From Brevibacillus sp. DP1.3A (GTDB taxonomy: Bacteria > Bacillota > Bacilli > Brevibacillales > Brevibacillaceae), in NCBI RefSeq assembly GCF_013284245.2, contig NZ_CP085876.1, forward strand, positions 3,765,001 to 3,829,000: DNA of 64,000 nt. Direction: 5' to 3'. The translations under genes and the position numbers were made by a program. The notes under the pieces were generated by a model. The model was not told where the DNA came from. It searched no databases and worked only from the letters and a program-made list of their open reading frames with translations. Positions within the stretch are counted from its first letter, which is position 1. Each line of letters opens with the position of its first letter. Positions 8,388 to 18,450 of this stretch are shown here, in pieces.

Positions 8388-8411
8388 GGTGCAGGGGCAA
8401 AAACCTGCACC
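8388..8411. repeat. Perfect 8-bp inverted repeat between convergent genes
   Basis: GGTGCAGG (8388-8395) and CCTGCACC (8404-8411) form a hairpin with an 8-base loop. No clear T-run follows on either strand (TCTTCCC on plus), so it may be a weak bidirectional terminator for the glycine-zipper gene and the convergent toxin-like gene. Confidence 0.5.
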
Positions 8412-8454
8412 TCTTCCCATTTCTCACCGCACATACTCATTGCTTTACTCCTCT

Positions 8455-10389
8455 TTACTTCTTATTTAAATAATCTTCTACTGATTTTCGCAAATACTTC
8501 CCTGTCGCTTTTTCGATTATCTTTTTATATTCTTGTTGTTGTTCCTTATCATCTTTTCTTTTTTTGCGCTTATCTTCCCTAGCCTCCAGCGTTCTTTTAC
8601 CATTCATATTCGGTTTGTTTTTACTATCTGATTTTTTATCACCATTATCATATTCGATGTCAGAATCATAACCAGTTATTGCTCGTAATACTTGTAAGCT
8701 ACACAATATTTTCTCTTTATATAGTGGATAGATCTCTTTCACTGTTTCCTTGTATAAATTCCTACCTATTCGATGGTTTTTTATCCGTGTTAGAGTTAGG
8801 GTCTGTGCCTCTAGTATTTTGCGATACTGGGCCATCGTTTGCTGAATACTTTCAATCTCATCCTTTTTCTTATTGTCTAAATCTTCGATACATGTAGCGA
8901 ACTCATTTGCTATGTTATCGAACTCCTCCTTTTCTTTCTCAAACTTTTCCTCTTCTTCTTGTTGTACATTAAAAAACGGGTAGTAATCCGCCTCTATTTT
9001 CTTAAGAGTCATGTATTCGTTTCGAATTTTGTTTTTATCTAATTGATAAATAAATACACATTTTTTCTCATCACGTCCATCTAACTGAGAAATCCCTTCT
9101 GGAATAAACCTCATTTTTTCAGGCTTTTCTACATCACCCATTTCTTCAATCTCATCGATAAGAATTTTGTTTCGTTTCAGTTTGGCTGGCATGATTTCAA
9201 AAATATTCGTGGACGAAGCTTGCCCCTTATTAACCTCACCAAAATGAGCAACTGCATTCGCTTCGTCTCCCATCCATTCTACCGGTTTTTGATTTTTCAA
9301 AAAGTCTGTAGGTAATGATTGATGCATGGAGTAGCGTATCCCTTTCACACTCTTTGAATCGAAATTATTGGAATCAATGTCATAGAGCTCCTCATTGCCG
9401 TCCTGATCGGAAAATGCGAGATTGAATCTTGCGGTGTGGCTTTTTCTCGTAAAATCCAAATTACCTTCATCCATTGTTTGAGAAAACTGTTCGAAAGAAG
9501 ATTCACCCTCTGTTGGACTGGCAAATTTCCATTTCTTTTCATCTTTCTTGGTCATATCCGCCTTTGCATCCCATTTAAAGGGAATCCGGACTGGTAGCTG
9601 AATTTCCCATGGCTTCGTTGAATCAACCTGTTTCAAAGCACCTAGCTTTACCAATTGCTCTTGGTCCACACTAAAGTTCCATTGATCGTATTTCACCTCA
9701 ACAGAGTAGGTATACTCCGTACCTTTCCCCGCTCCACGTAGCATTTTTTCAATCGTATTATTATAAGAATGCTCGTTATTTTTCACATCTTGCGGGGCTA
9801 TATTCCACGCTTGGTTCGCTTCGATTCCTCTGATAATCTGATAACCGACCAAGTGCCCCCCATCGTATGCGGTTTTGGCTGCATCATTTTTTCCATCCCG
9901 TATCATTCGCTCTTCTGTACCCAAATTGCCGATCGCACTTACAACAGGATCACCTTTACGATCCTTTCTCGATGTGCCTTTTTTTACGATAGCCGTAACG
10001 GAATGAGGACGATCACATGTATCTCCTAATACTTCTGTCTTGGAAAAGAAACTTTTATTTACGTTGTCCTCACCATATGTATCTTTCAACACGCCAAAAA
10101 AGGTAGGCAGGCCTTTATCTGCTTGCACAGCAGTAAACTGACCTTCATTATTTTGATTGTTTTTATACCCATCTGCTTTGTAATCGGTTGGTTCAATACC
10201 CTTGAATTTGCCTTGTATGACTGGTTGGTTATTACTTTGCTTTTGGAGTAAATGGGTCATGGCTTTGTTTCCGATTTTTTTGGCGAGCTGCAAGACATGT
10301 GGCGTTGAGTTTTTAGCGCTTGGGGATAGAGAAGAATTTTCAGGGGTTTGGCGATAACTTGATTGCGAATCTTGATTCTGGAAAAACAT
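8455..10389 (-). CDS. Putative secreted nuclease effector with IGN-type leader
   Basis: A 644-residue protein with no classical signal peptide. Residues 32-50 read VLQLAKKIGNKAMTHLLQK, followed by PVIQGKF, closely matching the 'LQRTIGNQAVGQLL ... IQR' leader seen on many DUF4157-type and contractile-injection-associated polymorphic toxins. Residues about 90-250 resemble a DNA/RNA non-specific endonuclease of the Endonuclea_NS_2 type: YDGGHLVGYQ (catalytic-type DxGH at 176-179), WNIAPQDVKNNEHSYNNTIE with the Asn and Glu of the metal site, then a YTYSVEVKYD strand. The rest is unassigned; a Glu/Lys-rich coiled coil spans about 490-560 and the tail is Lys-rich. AGGTGA precedes the ATG at 10389, so an ATG at 10413 is not used. 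No immunity gene is evident beside it. Confidence 0.75.
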   Translation of the reverse strand: MFFQNQDSQSSYRQTPENSSLSPSAKNSTPHVLQLAKKIGNKAMTHLLQKQSNNQPVIQGKFKGIEPTDYKADGYKNNQNNEGQFTAVQADKGLPTFFGVLKDTYGEDNVNKSFFSKTEVLGDTCDRPHSVTAIVKKGTSRKDRKGDPVVSAIGNLGTEERMIRDGKNDAAKTAYDGGHLVGYQIIRGIEANQAWNIAPQDVKNNEHSYNNTIEKMLRGAGKGTEYTYSVEVKYDQWNFSVDQEQLVKLGALKQVDSTKPWEIQLPVRIPFKWDAKADMTKKDEKKWKFASPTEGESSFEQFSQTMDEGNLDFTRKSHTARFNLAFSDQDGNEELYDIDSNNFDSKSVKGIRYSMHQSLPTDFLKNQKPVEWMGDEANAVAHFGEVNKGQASSTNIFEIMPAKLKRNKILIDEIEEMGDVEKPEKMRFIPEGISQLDGRDEKKCVFIYQLDKNKIRNEYMTLKKIEADYYPFFNVQQEEEEKFEKEKEEFDNIANEFATCIEDLDNKKKDEIESIQQTMAQYRKILEAQTLTLTRIKNHRIGRNLYKETVKEIYPLYKEKILCSLQVLRAITGYDSDIEYDNGDKKSDSKNKPNMNGKRTLEAREDKRKKRKDDKEQQQEYKKIIEKATGKYLRKSVEDYLNKK

Positions 10390-10476
10390 CACATCACCTG
10401 CCAGTACGATCATTAATAGAATCTTTTCTTATCATATCAAATTCTGACATTTTTCCAATCGAATTGAAGGAAAACG

Positions 10477-11556
10477 CTACTGGACACCGACTACAGCAAA
10501 GCCAGCGGGAGAAATGCTCCTCACCCAAGCAAACTGAGGTTTAATGACCCATGCTCCTTTTTTGTTGATAAAGCCCCATTTTCCGTTCAACAAGGCCGGT
10601 GCCAAGCCATTTGACTGAAAGTCGCCTGTGCTCGTATCCATTCCGTAATCGGGTTCAAAGCTAGGGTTAATCACTAGTTTTCCCTTGGTGTCGATATAAC
10701 CAACCTTTCCGTTTGACACAATCCATGCCAGACCTTGATGGAAGTCGCCTGCATCGGTATAAGCTGTCTTGAGCAATGTCTTCCCTTTTTCGTTGATGTA
10801 CGCCACCTTACCATTGATCATTACCTTGGCTATCCCATTGACGAATTTGCTAGCTTGATCAAATTGTGGCTTGATCACCCAGCCTCCTTTTCCGTCAATA
10901 AAGCCCAATTTTCCATTCTGATCCGCAACTGCCAAGCCGTCTGCACCGAACGAACTCGCATAGGTAAATTGCGATTTGATCGCCCATTGGCCTTTCGCAT
11001 TGATAAAGCCGACTTTTCCATCCCTATATGCCCAAGCTAGCCCATTCGCTGAAAAGGAACGGTCCGCTACCATAGTTTTCTCCTGCTCGATGGGATGAAA
11101 CTGCGGTTTGATGACCCATTTTCCCTTGTTGTTGATATAACCGACCTTTCCGTATTCCGTGTTTCCTTTTATGCGAGCCTCAGCGAGTCCATTCGCGGAA
11201 AAATCGGCGGCATAGTCAAACTGTGGTTTGATGACCCACTCTCCCTTTTTATTGATATAACCGTATTTCAGGTTTTGTGCAGCAGGCGCAAGTCCGTTTG
11301 CAGCGAAGGAACCCACGTACGAGAATGGAGGCTTAATTACCCACTTTCCTCTTTGATCAATGAAACCCCAGGATTGGTTGGCTGGACTGTCTCCCAGTGT
11401 TGCAGCGTAGAGTCCTCCCGTGTCCTTCACTTCCTCGAACGTAGGTGCCACGCTCCATTCTCCCTTGCTGTTGATCACGCCTTCCTTAGCGGAGGCGATG
11501 ACTGGCGAAAATAGTAGAGCAGCGATGGATACAGCCATGATGGTGCATCGTTTCAT
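10477..11556 (-). CDS. Secreted WG-repeat protein
   Basis: A 359-residue exported protein. MKRCTIMAVSIAALLFSPVI followed by ASA is a Sec signal peptide. The mature part is a ladder of about nine WG beta-hairpin repeats of the form (Y/F)I-N-x-K-G-x-W-V-I-K-P-x-F, with the intervening 'ANGLA' turns. Late repeats (KTLLKTAY, KLVINPSF) are degenerate. WG repeats form extracellular beta-structures of unknown role. GAAAGAAGGGA lies 6 bases before the ATG at 11556, ruling out the upstream start at 11589. It stands alone between the toxin-like gene and the glutamate synthase terminator. Confidence 0.88.
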   Translation of the reverse strand: MKRCTIMAVSIAALLFSPVIASAKEGVINSKGEWSVAPTFEEVKDTGGLYAATLGDSPANQSWGFIDQRGKWVIKPPFSYVGSFAANGLAPAAQNLKYGYINKKGEWVIKPQFDYAADFSANGLAEARIKGNTEYGKVGYINNKGKWVIKPQFHPIEQEKTMVADRSFSANGLAWAYRDGKVGFINAKGQWAIKSQFTYASSFGADGLAVADQNGKLGFIDGKGGWVIKPQFDQASKFVNGIAKVMINGKVAYINEKGKTLLKTAYTDAGDFHQGLAWIVSNGKVGYIDTKGKLVINPSFEPDYGMDTSTGDFQSNGLAPALLNGKWGFINKKGAWVIKPQFAWVRSISPAGFAVVGVQ

Positions 11557-11635
11557 CCATGATCCCTTCTTTCGCTGGCTTATTAGCAAAATCTTACACC
11601 TACACCTATGACGTCATGGACAAGGGATTGGTTAC

Positions 11636-11677
11636 CAAAAGAAAAAGCCGACGACTCACAACATAAGTCATCGGCTA
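11636..11677 (-). terminator. Terminator after glutamate synthase
   Basis: On the minus strand AGCCGATGACT (11666-11676) pairs with AGTCGTCGGCT (11646-11656), one G-U pair, and is followed by TTTTTCTTTT. It lies just beyond the gltB stop at 11684. Confidence 0.85.
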
Positions 11678-11683
11678 TCCTCC

Positions 11684-14600
11684 TTATTTGCCCACAGAGA
11701 CAAAGGGTTGCTCGGGCGCTTTCTTTTTCGGTGCTTTGGCATCGCCTTTCTTCTGGCTCATTTCAAAAGCGGCCAAAATCGCCTCTTGACGCTTCATACC
11801 GGATTTCTCCAACTCCTCCATCGTGGAGACGATTTGCTTGTAATCTTTTGGAATGACTTTGACAAACTGTTGGACGGTACGTTCCCACTCATCGAGCAAA
11901 GCTTGTGCATGACGGCTGCCTGTGTGGCTGACGTGGTTTTCCAGCAAGCGTTTGACTCGAGCGATTTCCCGTTGATCTTGCAGAGTCTCCAGGAGTACCA
12001 TCTCTTGATTGCACATCGCAGCAAACTTCTCTTTATCCTCCGCCAGAACGTAGGCAGTACCGCCTGACATGCCTGCTGCAAAGTTTTTGCCGACGGGGCC
12101 AAGAACGACGACACGTCCTCCAGTCATATACTCGCAACCATGGTCGCCTACTCCTTCCACGACTGCCGTCACTCCACTGTTGCGAACGCAAAATCGCTCA
12201 CCAGCCATCCCGTTGATATACGCCTCCCCAGAGGTCGCTCCGTAGAACGCAACGTTTCCGATAATCATGTTGTGCTCGGGAGCGAATTTGCTGTTTTTCG
12301 ATGGTGCGACCGCAATTTTGCCGCCTGACAACCCTTTTCCTACGTAGTCGTTCGCATCTCCCTCGAGATGAAGCGTGATCCCTCGTGGAACAAATGCCCC
12401 GAAGCTTTGACCTGCCGAGCCAGTAAAATGCAGGCGGATTGTATCCTCCGGCAGACCGTGCTCGCCAAAGCGTTTGGTTACCTCGCTGCCCAGGATCGTA
12501 CCAACCACGCGATTCGTATTGGTGATGGCGAGCTTTGCCTCTACCTGCTGCTGTTTATTCAATGCTGGCTTGCACAGCTTGAGCAGTTTTTGACGGTCCA
12601 GCGTTTCTTCCAGCTTGTGATCTTGGTTGCGTTGATGATAGCGGCCCACTTCCTCGGAGACATCCGGTTGGAACAAGAGCGCGGACAAATCAACATGCTT
12701 GGCTTTCCAGTGTCCTTTTGCCTTGTCGCTCATCTTCAGCACATGGCTCTGACCGACCATCGACTCGATAGAGTGATAACCCAACTCCGCCATGATCTCA
12801 CGAACTTCACGGGCAACGAGACGCATGAAATTCACGGCGTGCTGCGGATCGCCTTTAAACCGTTTCCGCAGCTCGGGATTTTGTGTCGCCACACCCACTG
12901 GGCATGTATCGAGGTGGCATACGCGAGCCATGACACACCCTATGGAAACAAGTGGTGCTGTTGCGAAGCCGAATTCCTCCGCACCGAGTAGAGCTGCAAT
13001 GACGACATCGCGTCCGGTCATCAGTTTGCCGTCCGTTTCCAGAACCACACGGTCACGCAACTGGTTCAACAACAGCGTCTGATGCGTCTCAGCAAGTCCG
13101 AGCTCCCATGGCAGTCCTGCGTGCTTGATGCTTGATTTTGGGGAAGCGCCTGTGCCGCCATCGTGTCCACTGACGACAATGACATCTGCAAGACCTTTCG
13201 CGACACCAGCCGCAATCGTTCCGACTCCAGCTTTAGATACGAGCTTCACGCTGATTCGTGCACGTGGATTCGCATTTTTTAAGTCAAAAATCAGCTGTGC
13301 CAAATCCTCGATTGAATAAATATCGTGATGAGGCGGCGGCGATATGAGTCCAACTCCTGGTGTCGATCCGCGCACTTCGGCAATCCATGGGTAGACTTTG
13401 CTTCCTGGCAATTGACCGCCTTCGCCCGGCTTTGCTCCTTGTGCCATCTTAATTTGGATCTCAGAGGCGTTGACCAAGTAATGACTGGATACGCCAAAGC
13501 GTCCTGATGCGACCTGCTTAATCGAACTGCGGCGCAAATCTCCGTTTTCATCCATAATGTAACGTGCCGAATCTTCGCCACCTTCCCCGCTGTTGCTTTT
13601 CGCACCCAAACGGTTCATGGCAATTGCTAAGGTCTCATGCGCTTCCTTGCTGAGAGAGCCGTATGACATTGCCCCCGTTTTAAAACGATGAACAATAGAG
13701 TCAACAGATTCTACCTCGTTCAGCGGGATCGGCTGTCGATTGGACTTGAAATCGAGCAAATGTCGCAGGGCTACGAATTGCTGTGCTGTCGCTTGCTCCG
13801 CATAGATTTTGTACTGCTCATAGCTGCCTTCCCGACAAGCTTTTTGCAGGGCATGAACCGTCTTCGGATTGAACAGGTGGAACTCACCGTCACGGCGGAA
13901 CTGAAAATCGCTGCCTGCCTCCAATGCTTCCTCGGAATGCTCTGGCAAAAATGCTTTTGCATGGCGAAGCAAAGTCTCTTGCGCAATTACATCCAATCCA
14001 ATCCCCGAAATCTGAGAAGGCGTACGGCTAAAATAGCGATCAATGACGGCAGAATGGATGCCCACCGCTTCAAAAATTTGTGCGCCGCGGTAGCTCTGAA
14101 TGGTCGAGATGCCCATCTTGGACATGACTTTTACGACACCTTCTACAGCTGTTTGCAGATACACTTCGACTGCTTCGTCGCTAGTGAGATCCTTCAGCTT
14201 AGCCGATACAACCAGATTGTTTACAGTTGAGATGGCGACGTATGGGTTGATCGCGTCGGCACCGTAACCAATCAGCATGGCGAACTGATGTACATCACGC
14301 GGTTCCCCGGATTCGATGATGATGCTCGCTTTGGTACGTGTCCCTGTGCGGACGAGATGGTGGTGAAGTCCACTTCCAGCCAGCAAGGCGGGGATCGCAG
14401 CCAACTCTTGATTCATTCCGCGATCTGATAAAATCAACAAGGAGTAACCAGCAGCAATCGCTTCATCCGCCGCAACGAATAATTGATCAAGTGCCAGCTC
14501 TAGCCCCTGTTCTCCCCCTTGTGCCGGGAAGAGCATCGACAAGGTTTTCGCCTTGAACTCTTGGTATGGGTTCGCACGAAGCCTCGCCAGGTCTTGATTG

Positions 14601-16297
14601 GAGATCAAAGGATTGGTCAAACGAATTCTGCGGCAATTGCTCGCATCCGGTGCCAAGAGGTTTCCTTCCGCGCCAAGCACAGTATGGGTCGATGTTACGC
14701 AGGCCTCCCGTAGTGCATCAATCGGCGGATTCGTGACTTGGGCGAAGGACTGTTTGAAATAGTGGTACAAAAGCTGTGCGCGATCAGACAATACCGCGAG
14801 GGGTGTGTCTACGCCCATCGAACCAATGGGGTCTTTCTGCTCAGCCACCATCGGGGCAAGTACCTTGTCGACTTCCTCCTGTGTATAGCCAAATGCTTTT
14901 TGGTGCGCAAGCAGGCTATCTCCATGCAACTCCTCCGTGCGTCCTGCTACCGGCAAATCCTCGATAGCCTGCAGGTTGTTTTTCACCCACTCCCGATATG
15001 GCTGTTCGCTTGCGATTTTTTGCTTGATTTCCTCGTCTGATACGATTCTGCCTTCCTCGAGATCGACAAGCAGCATTCGTCCAGGGCTAAGCCGTCCTTT
15101 CTGGACAATCGTTTCATCTGGTACTTCGAGAACTCCAACCTCTGATGAGAAAATAATCGTATCATCTGATGTCACATAGTATCTCGCTGGTCGCAATCCG
15201 TTTCGGTCGAGAATCGCGCCGATATGTCTGCCATCCGTGAAAGAAATAGCTGTTGGACCGTCCCACGGCTCCATGAGGCAGCTATGATACTCGTAAAAAG
15301 CTTTCTTATTTTCGTCGATTCGCTCATCCTGATCCCACGGTTCAGGAATCATCATCATCGCAACATGCGGCAAGGAACGGCCTGCCAGCGAGAAAAACTC
15401 TACACAATTATCCAAAATCGCTGAATCACTGCCCGCCATATCAATGACTGGCACCACTTTTGCCAAATCAGCACCAAACGCATCGGACTGGAACATTTTT
15501 TCACGAGCCATCATCCAGTTAATGTTTCCTTGCAAGGTGTTGATTTCCCCGTTGTGAATCAAATAACGGTTCGGGTGTGCCCTCTCCCATGTAGGGAATG
15601 TGTTCGTGCTGAAACGCGAGTGAACGACCGAGAAAACAGAAGTGTAAGAATTATCTTGCAAATCAAGGTAAAAAGCATCTAGCTGTCCTGGTGTGAGCAA
15701 TCCTTTATAGACAATCGTACGCGAAGACATGGAAGCGGCGTAAAAATCAGCACCTGTTGCCTGTTCCACCTGCTTGCGAATAACGTATAGCTTCCGTTCA
15801 AAAGCCAGTTGGTCCTGTATATTCGAGCTGGCTCCGATGAATACTTGGCGGACATAAGGCTGACTCGCTACAGCCGTTTTGCCGATTTTCGTCGCATCGA
15901 CAGGTACTGTTCTCCAGCCGAGCAGCTTTTGTCCCTCTGCTTCGACAATCGCCTCCAGCTGATCTTCATACTTTTGCCGTTTCGTTTCATCCATCGGAAG
16001 AAACAGCATACCTACACCGTATTTGCCTGGCGCCGGCAGCGTGATATTCAGCTCTTTACAGGTCTTTTTGAAAAAGGCGTGGGGAATTTGCGTTAAAATC
16101 CCTGCACCGTCTCCCGTTTCTGGATCACTGCCTTGACCGCCGCGGTGTTCCAGTTTGCACAGAATTTTCAGACCCTTTCGGACCATATCATGCGTCGATT
16201 TCGATTTCAAATTGGCAATAAAACCAATTCCGCAAGCGTCATGTTCGAAAATCGGATCGTACAGACCTTGCTTAGCAGGCATTCCTTGTGTCGTCAT
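11684..16297 (-). CDS. gltB: Glutamate synthase large (alpha) subunit
   Basis: A 1537-residue enzyme, the full family length, forming glutamate from glutamine and 2-oxoglutarate. Domains run in order: class II glutaminase with its Cys in [13 protein letters not shown] (about residue 22 after a short propeptide); a central region; the FMN-binding synthase barrel with [24 protein letters not shown] and [12 protein letters not shown]; the 3Fe-4S cysteines in [20 protein letters not shown]; and the C-terminal GXGXG beta-helix with [14 protein letters not shown]. The ATG at 16297 follows AAGGAGAG and matches the expected propeptide. The gene ends at a strong terminator and no small subunit (gltD) lies beside it. 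A LysR regulator is divergent 124 bases away. B. subtilis calls the equivalent gene gltA. Confidence 0.95.
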   Translation of the reverse strand: MTTQGMPAKQGLYDPIFEHDACGIGFIANLKSKSTHDMVRKGLKILCKLEHRGGQGSDPETGDGAGILTQIPHAFFKKTCKELNITLPAPGKYGVGMLFLPMDETKRQKYEDQLEAIVEAEGQKLLGWRTVPVDATKIGKTAVASQPYVRQVFIGASSNIQDQLAFERKLYVIRKQVEQATGADFYAASMSSRTIVYKGLLTPGQLDAFYLDLQDNSYTSVFSVVHSRFSTNTFPTWERAHPNRYLIHNGEINTLQGNINWMMAREKMFQSDAFGADLAKVVPVIDMAGSDSAILDNCVEFFSLAGRSLPHVAMMMIPEPWDQDERIDENKKAFYEYHSCLMEPWDGPTAISFTDGRHIGAILDRNGLRPARYYVTSDDTIIFSSEVGVLEVPDETIVQKGRLSPGRMLLVDLEEGRIVSDEEIKQKIASEQPYREWVKNNLQAIEDLPVAGRTEELHGDSLLAHQKAFGYTQEEVDKVLAPMVAEQKDPIGSMGVDTPLAVLSDRAQLLYHYFKQSFAQVTNPPIDALREACVTSTHTVLGAEGNLLAPDASNCRRIRLTNPLISNQDLARLRANPYQEFKAKTLSMLFPAQGGEQGLELALDQLFVAADEAIAAGYSLLILSDRGMNQELAAIPALLAGSGLHHHLVRTGTRTKASIIIESGEPRDVHQFAMLIGYGADAINPYVAISTVNNLVVSAKLKDLTSDEAVEVYLQTAVEGVVKVMSKMGISTIQSYRGAQIFEAVGIHSAVIDRYFSRTPSQISGIGLDVIAQETLLRHAKAFLPEHSEEALEAGSDFQFRRDGEFHLFNPKTVHALQKACREGSYEQYKIYAEQATAQQFVALRHLLDFKSNRQPIPLNEVESVDSIVHRFKTGAMSYGSLSKEAHETLAIAMNRLGAKSNSGEGGEDSARYIMDENGDLRRSSIKQVASGRFGVSSHYLVNASEIQIKMAQGAKPGEGGQLPGSKVYPWIAEVRGSTPGVGLISPPPHHDIYSIEDLAQLIFDLKNANPRARISVKLVSKAGVGTIAAGVAKGLADVIVVSGHDGGTGASPKSSIKHAGLPWELGLAETHQTLLLNQLRDRVVLETDGKLMTGRDVVIAALLGAEEFGFATAPLVSIGCVMARVCHLDTCPVGVATQNPELRKRFKGDPQHAVNFMRLVAREVREIMAELGYHSIESMVGQSHVLKMSDKAKGHWKAKHVDLSALLFQPDVSEEVGRYHQRNQDHKLEETLDRQKLLKLCKPALNKQQQVEAKLAITNTNRVVGTILGSEVTKRFGEHGLPEDTIRLHFTGSAGQSFGAFVPRGITLHLEGDANDYVGKGLSGGKIAVAPSKNSKFAPEHNMIIGNVAFYGATSGEAYINGMAGERFCVRNSGVTAVVEGVGDHGCEYMTGGRVVVLGPVGKNFAAGMSGGTAYVLAEDKEKFAAMCNQEMVLLETLQDQREIARVKRLLENHVSHTGSRHAQALLDEWERTVQQFVKVIPKDYKQIVSTMEELEKSGMKRQEAILAAFEMSQKKGDAKAPKKKAPEQPFVSVGK

Positions 16298-16340
16298 GTA
16301 TCTCCACTCTCCTTGCTCTCTCTGGTATGTTAATTTTAGA

Positions 16341-16398
16341 TTGAGTGAAACGATACAAACAATATATAATTTATGCAAAATCTATCTCAAATCGAGAT
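16341..16398. promoter_or_regulatory. Divergent gltB/gltC promoters with GltC-type dyad
   Basis: For gltC (plus) TTGAGT (16341-16346), an 18-base spacer and TATAAT (16365-16370) form a promoter. For gltB (minus) TTGCAT (16378-16373), a 17-base spacer and TATCGT (16355-16350) overlap it, so binding at one affects the other. ATCTCaaatcGAGAT (16384-16398) is a perfect 5-bp dyad directly upstream of the gltB -35 and resembles the GltC box ATCTCA-N3-TGAGAT of B. subtilis. This fits GltC activating gltB and repressing itself. Confidence 0.7.
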
Positions 16399-16421
16399 CA
16401 ATAGGTAAGGTGGGGGTATTC

Positions 16422-17324
16422 ATGGAGCTACGACAGATTCAATACTTCATCGAGGTTGCCAAACGAGAGCACTTCACCGAAGCCTCACATCATTTGCACG
16501 TCGCCCAATCTGCCCTCAGTCGGCAAATCGCCAATCTGGAGGAAGAACTCGGTGTGTCGCTGTTCCTTCGTGAAGGTCGCAATATCAAGCTAACGGCAGT
16601 TGGAAAAATCTTTTTGCAACACGTCGAAATGGCGATGAACGAAATCGAGAAGGCAAAGGAGAAGATTGAGGAGTTCCTCGACCCGTCACGCGGCACGATT
16701 CGGGTAGGCTTTACGAGCAGCCTCGCTGCCAATCCCCTTCCGACGGTCATCTCTGGTTTTCGCGCCAGGTATCCGGACATCGGCTTTCAATTAAAGCAAG
16801 GCTCTTATCAGGGACTGATCGATTCGGTCATCAACGGTGAAATCGACTTGGCTTTTCTTGGACCCGTTCCCACTCAGGAAAAAAATGTGCGCAGCCACAT
16901 CTTCTTCGCTGAAAATATCGTCGCGTTGTTGCCCGCAAAGCACCCGCTGTCCAAGCAGCCAAGCTTGCGTCTCAGTCAGTTGCAGGAAGATACATTTGTG
17001 TTGTTTCCACCCGGTTTCATCCTCCGCAATATCGCAGTCAATGCTTGCTCACAAATGGGCTTTTCTCCTAAAGTTGCTTTTGAAGGGGAAGATATCGATG
17101 CCATTAAAGGTTTGGTGGCGGCTGGCTTGGGCGTCACATTATTGCCGGAGCTAACGTTAACAGATAACGTTCCCCGTGAGACCGTGAAAATCCCGATAAG
17201 TGAGCCATTGGTGACGCGAACAGTGGGCATTATCATTCCTAACAACCGTGAGCTGCCCCCTTCTGAAAAGCTTTTTTATCATTTTCTGAAAGAGTTTTTT
17301 GATGTACTGAGTAAGTACAGTTAA
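16422..17324 (+). CDS. gltC: LysR-type regulator, GltC-like
   Basis: A 300-residue LysR regulator. The N-terminal HTH reads MELRQIQYFIEVAKREHFTE then HVAQSALSRQIANLEEELGV, strongly typical. The linker helix spans residues 60-85, and the periplasmic-binding-like effector domain runs from about 92 to 295, starting TIRVGFTSSL. AAGGTGGGGGT precedes the ATG at 16422; upstream in-frame starts overlap the promoter. GltC activates glutamate synthase in Bacillus when nitrogen assimilation is needed, sensing 2-oxoglutarate/glutamate balance. The divergent position and the ATCTC-N5-GAGAT dyad support the same role here. Confidence 0.9.
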   Translation: MELRQIQYFIEVAKREHFTEASHHLHVAQSALSRQIANLEEELGVSLFLREGRNIKLTAVGKIFLQHVEMAMNEIEKAKEKIEEFLDPSRGTIRVGFTSSLAANPLPTVISGFRARYPDIGFQLKQGSYQGLIDSVINGEIDLAFLGPVPTQEKNVRSHIFFAENIVALLPAKHPLSKQPSLRLSQLQEDTFVLFPPGFILRNIAVNACSQMGFSPKVAFEGEDIDAIKGLVAAGLGVTLLPELTLTDNVPRETVKIPISEPLVTRTVGIIIPNNRELPPSEKLFYHFLKEFFDVLSKYS

Positions 17325-17339
17325 GGAAAAGTAATTCAA

Positions 17340-17365
17340 ACTACTGACAGACAGTTGTCAGTAGT
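17340..17365. promoter_or_regulatory. Perfect 10-bp inverted repeat upstream of a VOC gene
   Basis: ACTACTGACA (17340-17349) and TGTCAGTAGT (17356-17365) flank a 6-base spacer. The repeat is 46 bases before the VOC start, and TATAAT (17372-17377) lies 6 bases after it. No T-run follows, which argues against a terminator for gltC. It could be an operator over the VOC promoter; the cognate regulator is unknown. Confidence 0.55.
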
Positions 17366-17411
17366 CGGCCCTTATAATCGGAAGTACCATCCATTTGAAG
17401 GAGGAATTTCG

Positions 17412-17849
17412 ATGATGAGTCACACCCAAACCTTGCGGGGCTTTGCTACGATTAGTTATTGGGCGGATGATGTGCAGGCGGCAAAAAAGTGGTACACGGA
17501 ACTACTGAGCATTGCGCCGTACTTCGAGCGGTCTGGACCGGATGGACAGCTCGCCTATGTCGAGTTTCGCATTGGAGACTACAAGCACGAACTTGGCCTC
17601 ATTGATCGCCGTTTCGCACCTGCTGCGGCGGTACCTGGTCCGGGTGGCGCTGTGATGTACTGGCACGTCGACGATATCGAATTCGTACTCGGTAAGCTTT
17701 TATCTATGGGAGCAAGAGAGTACGAACCCCTGATCCAGCGTGGTGACGGATTCATAACGGCTTCTGTCCTTGATCCTTTTGGGAATGTCCTCGGCATCAT
17801 GTACAATGCACACTACCTGGAGATTTTCGGTTCGTTCCAAACAGAGTAA
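17412..17849 (+). CDS. VOC family protein
   Basis: A 145-residue VOC-fold protein. ATISYWADDVQAAKKWYTEL forms the first beta-alpha unit; EFRIGDYKHELGLID and later ASVLDPFGNVLGIMYNAHY form the metal-site strands. Substrate unknown. AAGGAGG lies about 8 bases before the ATG at 17412. It is a single gene between the inverted repeat at 17340 and a terminator. Confidence 0.85.
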   Translation: MMSHTQTLRGFATISYWADDVQAAKKWYTELLSIAPYFERSGPDGQLAYVEFRIGDYKHELGLIDRRFAPAAAVPGPGGAVMYWHVDDIEFVLGKLLSMGAREYEPLIQRGDGFITASVLDPFGNVLGIMYNAHYLEIFGSFQTE

Positions 17850-17856
17850 GCAAAGA

Positions 17857-17890
17857 AAAAGTCCTGATGAACAGATGCATCAGGACTTTT
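17857..17890. terminator. Bidirectional terminator between two VOC genes
   Basis: AAAAGTCCTGATG (17857-17869) is exactly complementary to CATCAGGACTTTT (17878-17890) with an 8-base loop. A/T runs flank both arms, so it can serve both strands. Confidence 0.85.
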
Positions 17891-17956
17891 GAGTATCTTC
17901 CTTACAGTCGCAGCCAGTAGCTTTTCACAAGTGTCTCCCCGTTTGAAAAGTCTTTC

Positions 17957-18370
17957 CTATCCTTCCCTTTTATTCCAATCCTCTAGCGTCATCATTTTGA
18001 AGGCTTCCTCAAAATCAATTCGTAAGGGTGCGATGAATTCCAGTAAGTTGCCATCAGGATCTTCGAAGTAAATAGCAGCGTGAGCTTGGGGGTTATTCGG
18101 TAATACAAGCGGCTGTTTTTCTGGTGGGAAACCGAAGCTCGTTGTTACCTCTATCCCCTTCTGTTCCAACCACTTCTTCGCTTCATCCATATCTTTGCGA
18201 TCAATTTGAAAGGCAATATGACGTAACGAAACGTGGTAAGGAGTATCTACCCGGTCTGTCTCCCATAATCCTAACCAGCTGCGCCCTTTTTCAATCCAAA
18301 AGAAAGCAATTGTAGGAGTCTGATGGGCGAGTTCCAAATCCAACTGTTTGTAAAACTCAATGGATCTCAA
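17957..18370 (-). pseudogene. VOC protein gene with damaged 5' end
   Basis: The frame encodes 137 residues of a glyoxalase-like protein from TTG at 18370 (RSIEFYKQLDLEL) to FEDPDGNLLEFIAPL and a short tail. The conserved N-terminal strand lies upstream in the same frame as YEAHLPVKNL but is preceded immediately by TGA (about 18400). An ATG directly before it reads ATGATACGAAG, one frame off: removing the TGA frame requires a 2-base insertion or 1-base deletion. No ribosome site precedes either the ATG or the TTG at 18370. A broken start is the simplest reading; translation from the TTG or a sequencing error are alternatives. It follows the SDR stop by 80 bases on the same strand. Confidence 0.6.
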
Positions 18371-18450
18371 GAGATTTTTGACAGGTAAATGTGCTTCGTA
18401 TCATATGTATAAAAATATTGGCAATTCTGATCGCAAATATGGAATTCATG

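Noticed and set aside
8376..8582. Hydrophobic 68-codon plus-strand frame at the end of the toxin-like gene
   Set aside because: Hydrophobicity comes from the antisense of Lys/Glu-rich codons in the C-terminus of the nuclease gene.
13688..14230. 180-codon plus-strand frame inside gltB
   Set aside because: Lies wholly opposite the glutamate synthase barrel and has no recognisable domain.
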